This document shows, piece by piece, positions 1 through 7,642 of a DNA stretch of 51,797 nt (positions within the stretch are counted from its first letter, which is position 1; every line of letters begins with the position of its first letter). Origin of the DNA: Silicimonas sp. (lineage in GTDB: Bacteria > Pseudomonadota > Alphaproteobacteria > Rhodobacterales > Rhodobacteraceae); NCBI GenBank assembly GCA_022826205.1, contig JAJDVJ010000185.1, forward strand, positions 55,661 to 107,457. Direction: 5' to 3'. A program made the position numbers and the translations under genes. The notes below the pieces were generated by a model. That model did not search any database and was not told where the DNA came from. It worked only from the letters and a program-made list of their open reading frames with translations.

Positions 1-2
1 TC

Positions 3-995
3 CGGTTCAGTTTTGATCGTGCCGCAGGTTCTGGCCTGCCGTACTATAAGTTCCAGACCCGAGAGACCATCAACAAGCCAACCGTGCTTTCGGTTACTCT
101 TTCAGGGCTTGAGAATCCACTTTCTCCGGATGACGCCGCAACATGCCCCTATGTCTACAGGCTTGAACTCTCTCCGAGAACCGACAGAAGGGATCAGGTG
201 TTGCACGAGAGCCTGCACTACCGACCGCGTGGCTCGTCGCGCCTGGTCAGGATCCTGGATCGCGACGCATCGGGAGACGTGACGGCGGCCAGTTGGGTCG
301 GAATCGGGCGTGAACTTTCTGTTCTCAAGAGGATTTTGCGTCCCGATGCGAGCGTCATTGCGACTATGGGTCAACTGAACAACGATCTCGCCCGGAAATT
401 CATCCAAAGTGCAAACATGATCGATACGAACATTTTGATGACCAAGTTTGAGCGTCAGGATCTTGACCTGCTTGCAGACTACGTTCAGGACAAGGAATTG
501 CTCGAAGCGCTCAACCGCGACATCCGACGCATCGACCTAGGGGTTGATCAAGTCCAGATTTTGGCGCAGAATGGCCCTCCTGTGCCTCACTTCTCTCACG
601 TTGGTCTCGACCGCCCGATACAGATGGCTACCGAGAGCCATGGCACGCAGCAGTTCTTTCGAGTCTACCCGATGCTCCACCGAGTTCTCGCGAATGGCGG
701 GATTGCCGTGATTGACGAGCTCGACGCGGCGATCCACCCTGTCGTTCTCCCGGAAGTCCTGCGGTGGTTCTCTGACCCGGGCCGAAACCTCTACGGAGCC
801 CAGCTCTGGATGAGTTGCCACTCGGTCTCGCTGCTAGACGATCTCCTGAAGGAAGAGGTGCTGATTTGCGACAAGAGCAATAGGGCCGCCACCAGAGTCT
901 ACGGACTCGATGACATCAAGGGCATCCGTCGGGACGAGAACTTCCAGCGAAACTACCTAGGCGGAATATACGGTGGGATCCCGATCATTGGATGA
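3..995 (+). CDS. AAA family ATPase, C-terminal part (RloA/AAA15-like), 5' end outside window
   Basis: The reading frame is open from the first bases of the window, so the N-terminus and Walker A motif lie upstream. What is visible is the C-terminal ATPase half: a hydrophobic strand ending in acidic residues (GGIAVIDELDAAIHP), the Walker B of AAA15/OLD-type ATPases, followed by a strand with a conserved serine and histidine (LWMSCHS) as in their D-loop and H-loop region. This arrangement is known from SMC-like ATPases of defence modules such as RloA, PARIS AriA and OLD proteins. The stop overlaps the next start as ATGA, indicating translational coupling with the RloB-like gene. Function as an anti-phage ATPase is inferred from the pair; the exact subfamily cannot be fixed without the N-terminus. 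Confidence 0.75.
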   Translation, partial: RFSFDRAAGSGLPYYKFQTRETINKPTVLSVTLSGLENPLSPDDAATCPYVYRLELSPRTDRRDQVLHESLHYRPRGSSRLVRILDRDASGDVTAASWVGIGRELSVLKRILRPDASVIATMGQLNNDLARKFIQSANMIDTNILMTKFERQDLDLLADYVQDKELLEALNRDIRRIDLGVDQVQILAQNGPPVPHFSHVGLDRPIQMATESHGTQQFFRVYPMLHRVLANGGIAVIDELDAAIHPVVLPEVLRWFSDPGRNLYGAQLWMSCHSVSLLDDLLKEEVLICDKSNRAATRVYGLDDIKGIRRDENFQRNYLGGIYGGIPIIG

Positions 996-1564
996 GTGGC
1001 CGAGTTCTCATTGAACGGAGAACCCGGATTTTTCTCGGCTGCGAAGGGGAAAGTGAGCAGGGCTATGGCAAAATATTGCAGGAGTTCGCAGAGGATGAAG
1101 GGCTGCACGTTCACTTGGTAATCAGGAACCTGCAACCAGCTGGCAACCCGCTGGCTCTTGCGACTAAGGCAGTCAGTCTCTCGTGCAAGGAAACGCAGAA
1201 AGCGCCACTGGCCGGAAAGGCGATATTGTTCGATGCGGATGGTCTCGGTGGATCTCGTGAATCTCGTGAGCGCGGGCGCAAAGCCCTGAAGGTGCTTGAG
1301 CAAGGAGGGTTCATTGCCGTGTTGCAGAGACCAGATTACGAGGGCTTGCTGTTGCGCCATTTCGCCGGACATGGGCGTGACGACCCTCCGCCGGGCAAAT
1401 CCATGAGCAAGTTGAAAGCACTCTGGCCAGCGTATCACAAGAACATGTCTGCAGCGGACTTGAGGCAGCAGCTATCGTTGGAGCACGTCATTCGCGCGGC
1501 TGAAGTCACGACAGAACTGAGGTCGCTCTTGCAGATCATTGGATTGGTTCCCGATGAGACTTGA
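992..1564 (+). CDS. RloB-like / Toprim-like putative nuclease
   Basis: This 190-residue protein carries a CEGESE motif at residues 17-22 right after a beta strand, and a second acidic strand ILFDADG with Asp81 and Asp83. A Glu-containing first strand followed by DxD is the metal-binding layout of Toprim-fold proteins, and the CEGExE start is typical of RloB-like proteins. The gene overlaps the ATPase upstream by four bases (ATGA). In known RloAB and PARIS-type modules an AAA15 ATPase works with a Toprim-like effector, so I infer a phage-triggered effector here. The Toprim assignment rests on motif spacing only. RloB's biochemical activity is not well defined, so nuclease action is tentative. 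Confidence 0.7.
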   Translation: MSGRVLIERRTRIFLGCEGESEQGYGKILQEFAEDEGLHVHLVIRNLQPAGNPLALATKAVSLSCKETQKAPLAGKAILFDADGLGGSRESRERGRKALKVLEQGGFIAVLQRPDYEGLLLRHFAGHGRDDPPPGKSMSKLKALWPAYHKNMSAADLRQQLSLEHVIRAAEVTTELRSLLQIIGLVPDET

Positions 1565-1755
1565 TGCTCTCGAAAGAAGGCGCGATTCGACTTCAGGCCA
1601 AGTTGCTGAAGTGGAGAATGCAATCCTATCGAGATGCTGGACCGCCGACTAGTCGCGGCTCCTGGCCATTTGCCTTCGCACCTACAGATCGATTCGACCC
1701 TACGCGACGTCACGCGCCTATCGCAACCTACGATGCCGAAGTATATGGTGGAAAT

Positions 1756-2196
1756 ATGTTTGGAGACCTTCTCCGCCGCATGACGGCACCTGAACCCGAA
1801 GCGCTGTCCGGCGACGATTCCCGGCTGGCGCTGGCAGCGCTGCTTGTCCGGGTCGCGCGCGCGGACGGGAGCTACGACGATTCGGAGAAGTCGCGAATCA
1901 ACAAGGTTCTGACACAGCGATTTGGTCTGACTCCTTTCGAAGTCGCGGAAATCCGGAGGGATGCCGAGACGCTTGAATCGGAAGCCCCGGACACGGTGCG
2001 TTTCACCCGCGCCATCAAGGCGGCCGTGCCGCATGAGGATCGCGAACAGATCATCGAGGCCCTTTGGGAGATCGTTCTTGCGGACGGTTCTCGAGACCAC
2101 GAGGAAGATGCACTGATGCGCCTTGTAGCCCCCATGCTCGGGATCAATGACCGCGACAGCGCCCTCGCCCGTCAGCGCGTCGTGAAGAAGGGATGA
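1756..2196 (+). CDS. TerB-like (tellurite resistance family) protein
   Basis: A 146-residue acidic, all-helical protein. Two similar helical halves are visible, each with an acidic turn of the type ARADGSYDDSE and LADGSRDHEED, the hallmark of the TerB metal-binding-like fold. The C-terminal half ends EDALMRLVAPMLG, as in short TerB proteins common in Rhodobacterales. I chose the ATG at 1756 because the family begins there (MFGDLLRR); the in-frame region upstream to 1561 has no recognisable homology. The last codon overlaps the next start as ATGA. Its cellular role is unknown despite the family name, and no other ter genes are present, so tellurite resistance should not be assumed. Confidence 0.8.
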   Translation: MFGDLLRRMTAPEPEALSGDDSRLALAALLVRVARADGSYDDSEKSRINKVLTQRFGLTPFEVAEIRRDAETLESEAPDTVRFTRAIKAAVPHEDREQIIEALWEIVLADGSRDHEEDALMRLVAPMLGINDRDSALARQRVVKKG

Positions 2197-2954
2197 TCGC
2201 CAGTCTGCCGATGTATGACCGGCCGGAGACCGCAAATGCACTCGACCGGCTCTGGGCAAACTTTCGGGATGCCTGGCCGGGCGCGCCGGCTGACCTGACA
2301 CGTGGCGGGAACCCGTGGAACCATTGGAGACACTCCGAACTCCTGCTTTCCCAGACATGCGGCCTGCCCTACAGGGCACGCCTGCACGGCACCGTGCGAC
2401 TGGTCGGCGTCCCGGTGCATGACCTTCCGTGCCCGGATGGTCGCTACTTCAGCACCATCATTGCGCGGGCGGATGACAGCCGGACGGCGCTGGTCGAGTT
2501 TGCGGAGGCGCGTCCAGCAGTCAATGATCCGCTGTCCCAATCAGGATGGGCCGCACTGGATGCCAGAGCCAAGGACGAAGGATTCTGCTTTTCCGGGCCG
2601 GTCCTGACCGGCTCCCACGCTGCGAGCGCCCACGCGGTCGCAAGTCGCGTTGCCGACATTGCCGCCATTGATGCAGTGTCATGGAAATACATCAAGGAAT
2701 TCGACGGCTTGGCGACCGTTCTTAAGGAAATTGTCCACACGCCTCCCACGCCAGCCCTGCCTTACGTCACCGCCATGACGCAGGACGCGCGCAAGGTCTT
2801 CGACACGCTTCAAGGCGCGATCCAGAAGCTGGAGGACACCGACAAGAATCTGCTCTGTCTTATGGGTCTCGCCAGAGTACGTGCAAAGGACTACCTTGAA
2901 TTGCCGATGCCAGCTGCGCTGTCGCCCATCTCGAGCCACAAGCGTTTGTCCTGA
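2193..2954 (+). CDS. PhnD-like phosphate/phosphonate-type binding protein without signal peptide
   Basis: A 253-residue protein resembling the substrate-binding domain of phosphonate/phosphite ABC transporters (PF12974 type). The recognisable pieces are the opening MIASLPMYDRPE, the central LLSQTCGLPYRARLHG and the later segment with AIDAVSW, where the family places ligand-contacting residues. There is no N-terminal signal peptide or lipobox, which is usual for this Rhodobacterales subgroup, so it is probably cytoplasmic and not a true transporter component. It is translationally coupled to the TerB-like gene (ATGA overlap), and no permease or ATPase lies nearby. Function is unknown; a soluble ligand sensor is one possibility. 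Confidence 0.78.
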   Translation: MIASLPMYDRPETANALDRLWANFRDAWPGAPADLTRGGNPWNHWRHSELLLSQTCGLPYRARLHGTVRLVGVPVHDLPCPDGRYFSTIIARADDSRTALVEFAEARPAVNDPLSQSGWAALDARAKDEGFCFSGPVLTGSHAASAHAVASRVADIAAIDAVSWKYIKEFDGLATVLKEIVHTPPTPALPYVTAMTQDARKVFDTLQGAIQKLEDTDKNLLCLMGLARVRAKDYLELPMPAALSPISSHKRLS

Positions 2955-3099
2955 CAAGCGGGTTCAAGTTTCGCGTGGCCAGAGATCTGAGGTTGAGGCA
3001 TATTCTGCATCGGGCGCAATTGAAATTCGGCAGGGCGAGTTGAACAAGAGCAATTGCTGCGCGCCAGCGCGACAAGGCCGAACCGGCAAGAGACGGGAC

Positions 3100-3987
3100 G
3101 TGGACCCGAAGACCGAAACTCACCGGCACGCCACGCATGCTTGCCGGGCGATTCCTGGTGGTGACGCGCTTCTTGGTACTGACCGGCCATTGATTCCGGT
3201 CGACGAGGAGGGTCCGACGCGACGCAAGCGCGTGTCAGGGTTTCGCATGATGGAAACTGCAGTCACGAACGAGATGTTCGCTGCCTTTGTTGAGGATGCC
3301 GGGTTTGAGACCGAAGCTGAACGGTTTGGCTGGTCCTTCGTGTTCCACCAAGACGTTGCGGAAACCATCACCGAGACACAGGCCGTGCTTGGCCATGAAT
3401 GGTGGCGCAGGATCGATGGCGCTTCATGGCGTTTGATCAACGGTCCTGGTTCGGAGGACGCCTGGCAACCAGATCACCCAGTGGTTCATGTGTCATGGAA
3501 CGATGCGCAAGCCTACGCGGTCTGGGCGGGCGGTCGCCTTCCCACTGAAATCGAATGGGAGCACGCGGCACGAGGCGGGCTGGGCGACGTGCCATTTCCA
3601 TGGGGCGAAGAGGAACCCAACGATTCCGGTTTCTTCCCCTGCAACATATGGCAGGGCAGGTTTCCAGACGAGAATGCCTGTGCCGACGGTTACGCTACCA
3701 CGGCGCCGGCAAAGTCCTTCGTGTCGAACGGCTACGGTCTCTACAATATGTGCGGCAATGTATGGGAGTGGACAGCTGATCCCTTCAAGCTCCGTTCGTT
3801 GTCGAAGCGGGCAAAGGTTCATCATGCCAATCAGCCAAGGTCAAAAATCCTGAAAGGCGGCTCTTTCCTGTGTCACAAGAGCTATTGCTTCCGCTATCGC
3901 ATTGCGGCGCGAACCGGTACGACAGCCGACACGACCACATCACATCAGGGATTCAGGTTGGTCTTCGACGAGAGTCTGCTTAGGTGA
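3100..3987 (+). CDS. Formylglycine-generating enzyme family protein (SUMF1-like)
   Basis: The protein has the FGE-sulfatase fold signatures: a PGG start of the domain, VTNEMFAAFV, HPVVHVSWNDAQAYA, GRLPTEIEWEHAARGG, the NMCGNVWEWT segment and the C-terminal GFRLV. The cysteine pair expected for copper binding and catalysis is present as CHKSYC (Cys258 and Cys263 from this start), so it should be an active oxidase that converts a target Cys to formylglycine in sulfatases. No sulfatase is found in this window. The start is uncertain: a GTG at 2881 would overlap the preceding gene by 74 bases, while the GTG at 3100 fits the usual distance to the domain. Neither has a strong ribosome binding site. 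Confidence 0.85.
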   Translation: MDPKTETHRHATHACRAIPGGDALLGTDRPLIPVDEEGPTRRKRVSGFRMMETAVTNEMFAAFVEDAGFETEAERFGWSFVFHQDVAETITETQAVLGHEWWRRIDGASWRLINGPGSEDAWQPDHPVVHVSWNDAQAYAVWAGGRLPTEIEWEHAARGGLGDVPFPWGEEEPNDSGFFPCNIWQGRFPDENACADGYATTAPAKSFVSNGYGLYNMCGNVWEWTADPFKLRSLSKRAKVHHANQPRSKILKGGSFLCHKSYCFRYRIAARTGTTADTTTSHQGFRLVFDESLLR

Positions 3988-4272
3988 ACCAAAATCTGTG
4001 AACCAACGCCTGCTGCTGTCATCGGATTCCGCCAGCCTGAGTTGCCCAAGATCAAGTGCCACTTCGAGTCTTGCGCACTGTCCTGCATCCCGAGATGTCC
4101 GCGGACCTACTGGGTAACCGAAGTAGCCGAGACAAGGCCGCATTGGACAACCCCGGTCCGAAAAATAGCCAGGCCCGGCAATCGGCCAGCACGGCGGCCC
4201 GTCTCATGAACATGAACTTGTTGCCACGTAACTGCGCCCCGCCCTTCCGAGGTTCTACGACGCACTGAAGAA
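3988..4272. other. Intergenic region, no convincing gene
   Basis: This stretch holds only a 70-residue open frame (4056-4268) with no recognisable motif or ribosome binding site. I see no RNA gene. The sequence becomes AT-rich toward 4270, where the Fic promoter region begins. Confidence 0.5.
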
Positions 4273-4366
4273 TCGTTTCAAATAGCGTGAAACGAAAACT
4301 TGCCTTCGCAAAAAATAACTCTATATTTGATTGATAATCGTTTCACTACAACGGACAATCGTTTCA
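4273..4366 (+). promoter_or_regulatory. Operator array TCGTTTCA and promoter of the Fic gene
   Basis: The 8-mer TCGTTTCA occurs at 4273-4280, 4338-4345 and 4359-4366, and its exact reverse complement at 4288-4295. The first and the reversed copy form a perfect inverted repeat with a 7-base spacer. The two downstream copies are direct repeats exactly 21 bases apart, two helical turns. Between them lies a promoter-like pair, TTGCCT at 4300-4305 and TATATT at 4322-4327 with 16-base spacing. The last copy touches the ATG at 4366. This looks like an autoregulatory operator read by the winged-helix domain of the Fic protein itself; that reader is an inference. Confidence 0.6.
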
Positions 4367-5652
4367 TGACCTTTTCGGAGCACGACATCCTTGATTTCCT
4401 TGCCGAGAACCCAAGCGCGGGTCGGGATGCCATCCACAAGGGCGTGGCAAGGAACGCAAGTGAAACGACTGTCTGGCGGGCGCTCAAACGACTCGTGGAC
4501 GAGGGGCGCCTCGAGGTCTCTGGCAGGGGTAGGGCAACAGGCTACCAAATCGCTGGTTCGGCTGTTGTGCGCGCCCATCTCTCCGTGCCCTACAATCGAC
4601 GTCCGCCGATTGGATACCAAGCGGGATTTCTTGACGCCTACATTCCCGGAAAGACGTGGTATCTGTCGCAGGCTGATCGCGACCGCATGTTGGAAGCCGG
4701 TCGGCCTCAAGGCGGCGAAATGCCAGCGGGCACTTACGCGCGACGAATTCTCGAACAGCTGTTGGTCGATCTCAGCTGGGCGTCTTCACGCATGGAAGGC
4801 AACACCTACGATGTCCTGCAAACAGAACGCCTGATCCGATTCGGCGAGGAGGCCGATGGCAAGAACCGCAAAGAGGCCTTGATGATCCTTAACCACAAAG
4901 AGGCCATCCAATATGTCGTCGAAAATCTCGAAGAAATCAGCCTTCGCCGGCACGACCTCTTTTCGGTCCACGCACTCCTGTCCGACGGCCTCCTTGCTGA
5001 TCCGGCCATGTCCGGACGTTTGCGCGCCATGCCGGTCAGAATTTCGCATTCCAGCTATCGACCGCTCGACGACGCGGTCACGATTCAAGAGGAGTTCGAC
5101 ATCCTGATCCACAAGTCTCTGCAGATCAGGGATCCCTTCGAGCAATCCTTCTTCCTGCTCGTTCACATCCCGTATTTGCAGGCCTTCGCCGATGTCAACA
5201 AACGAACCTCGCGCGTGGTGTCTAACATCCCGCTCCTAAAGTCAGGCCTCGCGCCGATGTCATTCACGACGATGGATGACCGGGCCTACATCGACGGGCT
5301 GATCGGCGTCTACGAGTTGAACAACGTGTCGCTGTTTCGCGAAGTCTGCATTGACGCCTATCTGGCTTCTGCAGAAAGGTATCGGGTACTTCGTGCCGAG
5401 GTGGAAAGCCCTGAGAAGGCCGCGCTGACATACAGGGAATTTGTCCGTGCCGCCGTCCATCAATGTGTCGTTGAGTTCAAGGAGTTTCGGCATGAGGAGG
5501 TTCTCGCAATGGCGGCTGAGGCAGGTGTGCCTGAAACAGACAGGGACGGGGTTGTCGCGTATGTCAAAGACCAACTGGCCGGTCTGCACGAGGGCAACGT
5601 CATACGCTTCCGGTTGAAAGCCGAAGACCTCGAAGGCGTCATTCTGTCTTAG
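4366..5652 (+). CDS. Winged-helix Fic family protein with variant Fic loop
   Basis: A 428-residue protein. Residues 1-70 form a winged helix-turn-helix, with a recognition-like segment around SETTVWRALKRLVDEGRL. Residues 140-146 read SSRMEGN, matching the inhibitory motif S/TxxxE[G/N] of self-inhibited class II Fic proteins. The Fic loop at about 270-283 reads YLQAFADVNKRTSR: the Phe, Asp, Asn, Arg and second Arg of the canonical HxFx[D/E]GN[G/K]RxxR are kept, but Gln272 stands where the catalytic His is expected. AMP-transfer could therefore be altered or lost. I chose the ATG at 4366 because the upstream ATG at 4300 sits in the predicted -35 box. A self-regulating transcription factor with an NTP-sensing Fic domain is possible. 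Confidence 0.85.
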   Translation: MTFSEHDILDFLAENPSAGRDAIHKGVARNASETTVWRALKRLVDEGRLEVSGRGRATGYQIAGSAVVRAHLSVPYNRRPPIGYQAGFLDAYIPGKTWYLSQADRDRMLEAGRPQGGEMPAGTYARRILEQLLVDLSWASSRMEGNTYDVLQTERLIRFGEEADGKNRKEALMILNHKEAIQYVVENLEEISLRRHDLFSVHALLSDGLLADPAMSGRLRAMPVRISHSSYRPLDDAVTIQEEFDILIHKSLQIRDPFEQSFFLLVHIPYLQAFADVNKRTSRVVSNIPLLKSGLAPMSFTTMDDRAYIDGLIGVYELNNVSLFREVCIDAYLASAERYRVLRAEVESPEKAALTYREFVRAAVHQCVVEFKEFRHEEVLAMAAEAGVPETDRDGVVAYVKDQLAGLHEGNVIRFRLKAEDLEGVILS

Positions 5653-6311
5653 CCTGACTTGCCAACTGTATCCCTTGATGTGACGGCTTTCGCCGTCGAG
5701 GTCGACGTTCGAGGCTCCGCGCAATCTGTGCCCGCAGCCGGCGAGGCAAGCGCACGCACCAAGGGGACGCAGCATGAACATTCCGTCAGTCTGGCCCACC
5801 TGGGCCTGCCTAGGCACGGCACCGAGACCCGCGAACAAGGCGATCCCCGAGTCCGTCGCGTCCGCAATATGTGGGGAGGTCTGCCGATGCCCCAGAGCTT
5901 GAGGCCGAGCCGTGCTAGATCCGCGGGCGAACTGGATTTGGATTGCTCACTCCAGATTCACCATGCCTTTCCTGATCCGGTCCGAAAATTCCGGGTTTTG
6001 GGCTGCAAGCGGGAAGATGTCATGAGGTTGCCATTCTGCGCGGCAGACAGCTTTCAAGAAACGCCCGGACTTCGAAGAAGTTCAGCGTGAACAAATCTGG
6101 ATCCATAAGGTGAGCACTCCGCCCCGTGAACGAGGCGGCTTCTTGGTCAAGCCTTGCGACAACCCGCACGCTTCCCGACCGAAGGCTGACCCCTGCCCTC
6201 TGAATCGTATCCCACGACGGTTCAGTCTGGGAAAGTGGGCGTTCACCTGCCGCCTGAACGCGACAATCCCTTCGGCGACTTCCGTGATCCCGGAGTTGTT
6301 CCTGCCCGCTC
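5653..6311. other. Non-coding or decayed stretch
   Basis: No intact gene is convincing here. The open frames on both strands lack start context and known motifs. Translating the minus strand around 6000-6310 gives short protein-like fragments in one frame (about 6150-6310, then 5970-6080) interrupted by stops, which suggests an old gene remnant, but I cannot name the family. Confidence 0.35.
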
Positions 6312-6599
6312 CTATTCAAACCGGCGTACAGGCATGGAGGGAACCGGCACTATCCCGTAGAGTCGATTCCAGTAAAGCCACTGGCGGGGAGAGAATACCC
6401 CGCTCGGCGCCGCCTCCAACGCCTGCCTTATCCGCTCGTCGCCAACAATACGACGCGTCGCTTGAATGTCGGACAGGGAGCCATGACTCAGCACATGCGT
6501 CAGAAAGCCTCTCTCATCCGCCATCGCGTCGGTAGGCGTCTTGAACCATACAACCCGCCGCGCCACATCACGCAAGGCATCCATTTCGGAAGGGGTCAT
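6312..6599 (-). CDS. Small hypothetical protein coupled to AbiEii-type nucleotidyltransferase
   Basis: A 95-residue protein starting MTPSEMDALRDVARR. I see no signal peptide, membrane segment or named domain; it looks mostly helical, with a conserved-looking VVWFKTP segment and an aromatic stretch (RQWLYWNRLYG) near the end. Its ATG overlaps the stop of the nucleotidyltransferase upstream (ATGA), so the two are co-translated. By position it is the likely partner or antitoxin of that enzyme. In the classical AbiE system the antitoxin AbiEi has a winged helix and comes first, so this is a different arrangement. Function is inferred only from context. Confidence 0.65.
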   Translation of the reverse strand: MTPSEMDALRDVARRVVWFKTPTDAMADERGFLTHVLSHGSLSDIQATRRIVGDERIRQALEAAPSGVFSPRQWLYWNRLYGIVPVPSMPVRRFE

Positions 6600-7291
6600 G
6601 ACTTGATCTCCGGTTCTCGGTCACGCTTCTGCAGTCGCCTTGCCAGTCGGTCGAGGTCAACCGACGCGACATCGCCCTCAAGATCACGCTTAAATTGGTC
6701 TGGCAGGGAACGAACATCGCCATCTTCAAAGTACCCAAGAGCCTGCAGCGATGGGAGCGGAGCAAATCGATCTCCATAGGCTTCATGCGCATCCGCCAGC
6801 ATGTCTTCCAAGGACATGCCAGCCCGGTGCAGCATGGCATGAAGGTCTAGGTAGTCCTTCTTCTCGGCGCGCTGCTGGACCACTGTCAATTTTGTGACGG
6901 CAAGGTCACGTAAGGACGCAACCCTCAGGCCGATGTCTTCTGTCAACTCTGCACTTTCCAAGCACGGGAAATCGGCGGGTTTGAAGAAGGACAACTGCAC
7001 CGGCGCGTTGCTACGGTAAACCCGGCAACCAAGAGAATGAGGCTCGATCTGGTAGGCCTCCGCGTCACGCAGATAGGGTACGGATGCCAGCAACTCATGC
7101 GGTGAGAATGAACGGCTTGTAAAGAAATCGAAATCGGCTGACTCTCGGTGTCCCAGCCGCAAGGCAATGGCCGTGCCGCCATACAAAACGAATGAACTCG
7201 GCGTTTCCGACAGTTCTGACCACAACGTCAACTGCGCTTTAGCCAGCACATCGAGGCGGGGCGCGAAACGGCGGCGAATTGGCATTTTCAT
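6596..7291 (-). CDS. AbiEii/AbiGii-type nucleotidyltransferase (DUF1814-like)
   Basis: A 231-residue protein with the polymerase-beta-like nucleotidyltransferase core: FVLYGGTAIAL (Gly38, Gly39, Thr40) followed by SADFDFF with Asp53 and Asp55 as metal ligands. A later VTKLTVVQQRAEKKDYLDL segment matches the conserved region of AbiEii toxins, where Lys and Asp residues are functional. Family members act as toxins that modify tRNA or other targets with nucleotides; this one's target is unknown. The longer open frame to 7495 has no homology before MKMPIRRRF, and the promoter-like sequence just upstream supports the start at 7291. The downstream 95-residue gene overlaps by four bases and is probably its antidote. 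Confidence 0.85.
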   Translation of the reverse strand: MKMPIRRRFAPRLDVLAKAQLTLWSELSETPSSFVLYGGTAIALRLGHRESADFDFFTSRSFSPHELLASVPYLRDAEAYQIEPHSLGCRVYRSNAPVQLSFFKPADFPCLESAELTEDIGLRVASLRDLAVTKLTVVQQRAEKKDYLDLHAMLHRAGMSLEDMLADAHEAYGDRFAPLPSLQALGYFEDGDVRSLPDQFKRDLEGDVASVDLDRLARRLQKRDREPEIKS

Positions 7292-7327
7292 GTCGCAGTT
7301 ATAGCGACTTCCCGCAACCATGACCAA
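7291..7327 (-). promoter_or_regulatory. Possible promoter giving a leaderless toxin transcript
   Basis: On the minus strand TTGGTC (7327-7322) and TATAAC (7303-7298) are 18 bases apart, a plausible -35/-10 pair. The ATG of the nucleotidyltransferase lies only six bases after the -10 box, so transcription would begin at about the A of the start codon. No ribosome binding site is present. This is a visual match only. Confidence 0.4.
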
Positions 7328-7642
7328 TGATTGCGAGAGTTCCGGGCACATCCCGGATCCGTGTTCAGGCGGTTCGACGGGATCTAGCGCAGGCAAGTTC
7401 GCTTGCTCATCGATCATCGACCTGCGGGAGTCCGATCGAATGCGACACTCGACGAACATCGAATCGGGGGCTGCCGTCCGGCGGACAGTCGCCACCGTCC
7501 AACATCTACGCCGACGTCTTCCTCGTCCGCCGTCTTTCCATCACCGGATCCGCCAACACTCCTTACGGAATCTCCGCACTGCCTCGGGTTTCCCCCGTCG
7601 ACGGGATATGCCTCGAAATTGAACTCTGGCAGATCGATGACA
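7328..7642. other. Intergenic region, nothing recognised
   Basis: Between the nucleotidyltransferase promoter and the stop of the binding-protein gene no frame has homology or a sensible start. I see no RNA gene or clear terminator with a T-run. Confidence 0.4.

Noticed and set aside
1756-2196. Tellurite resistance function
   Set aside because: Only the TerB fold is present; no terA, terC, terD or terE genes accompany it.
1435-2379. 314-residue minus-strand frame across the TerB-like gene
   Set aside because: It runs across three good plus-strand genes and has no homology-like segments.
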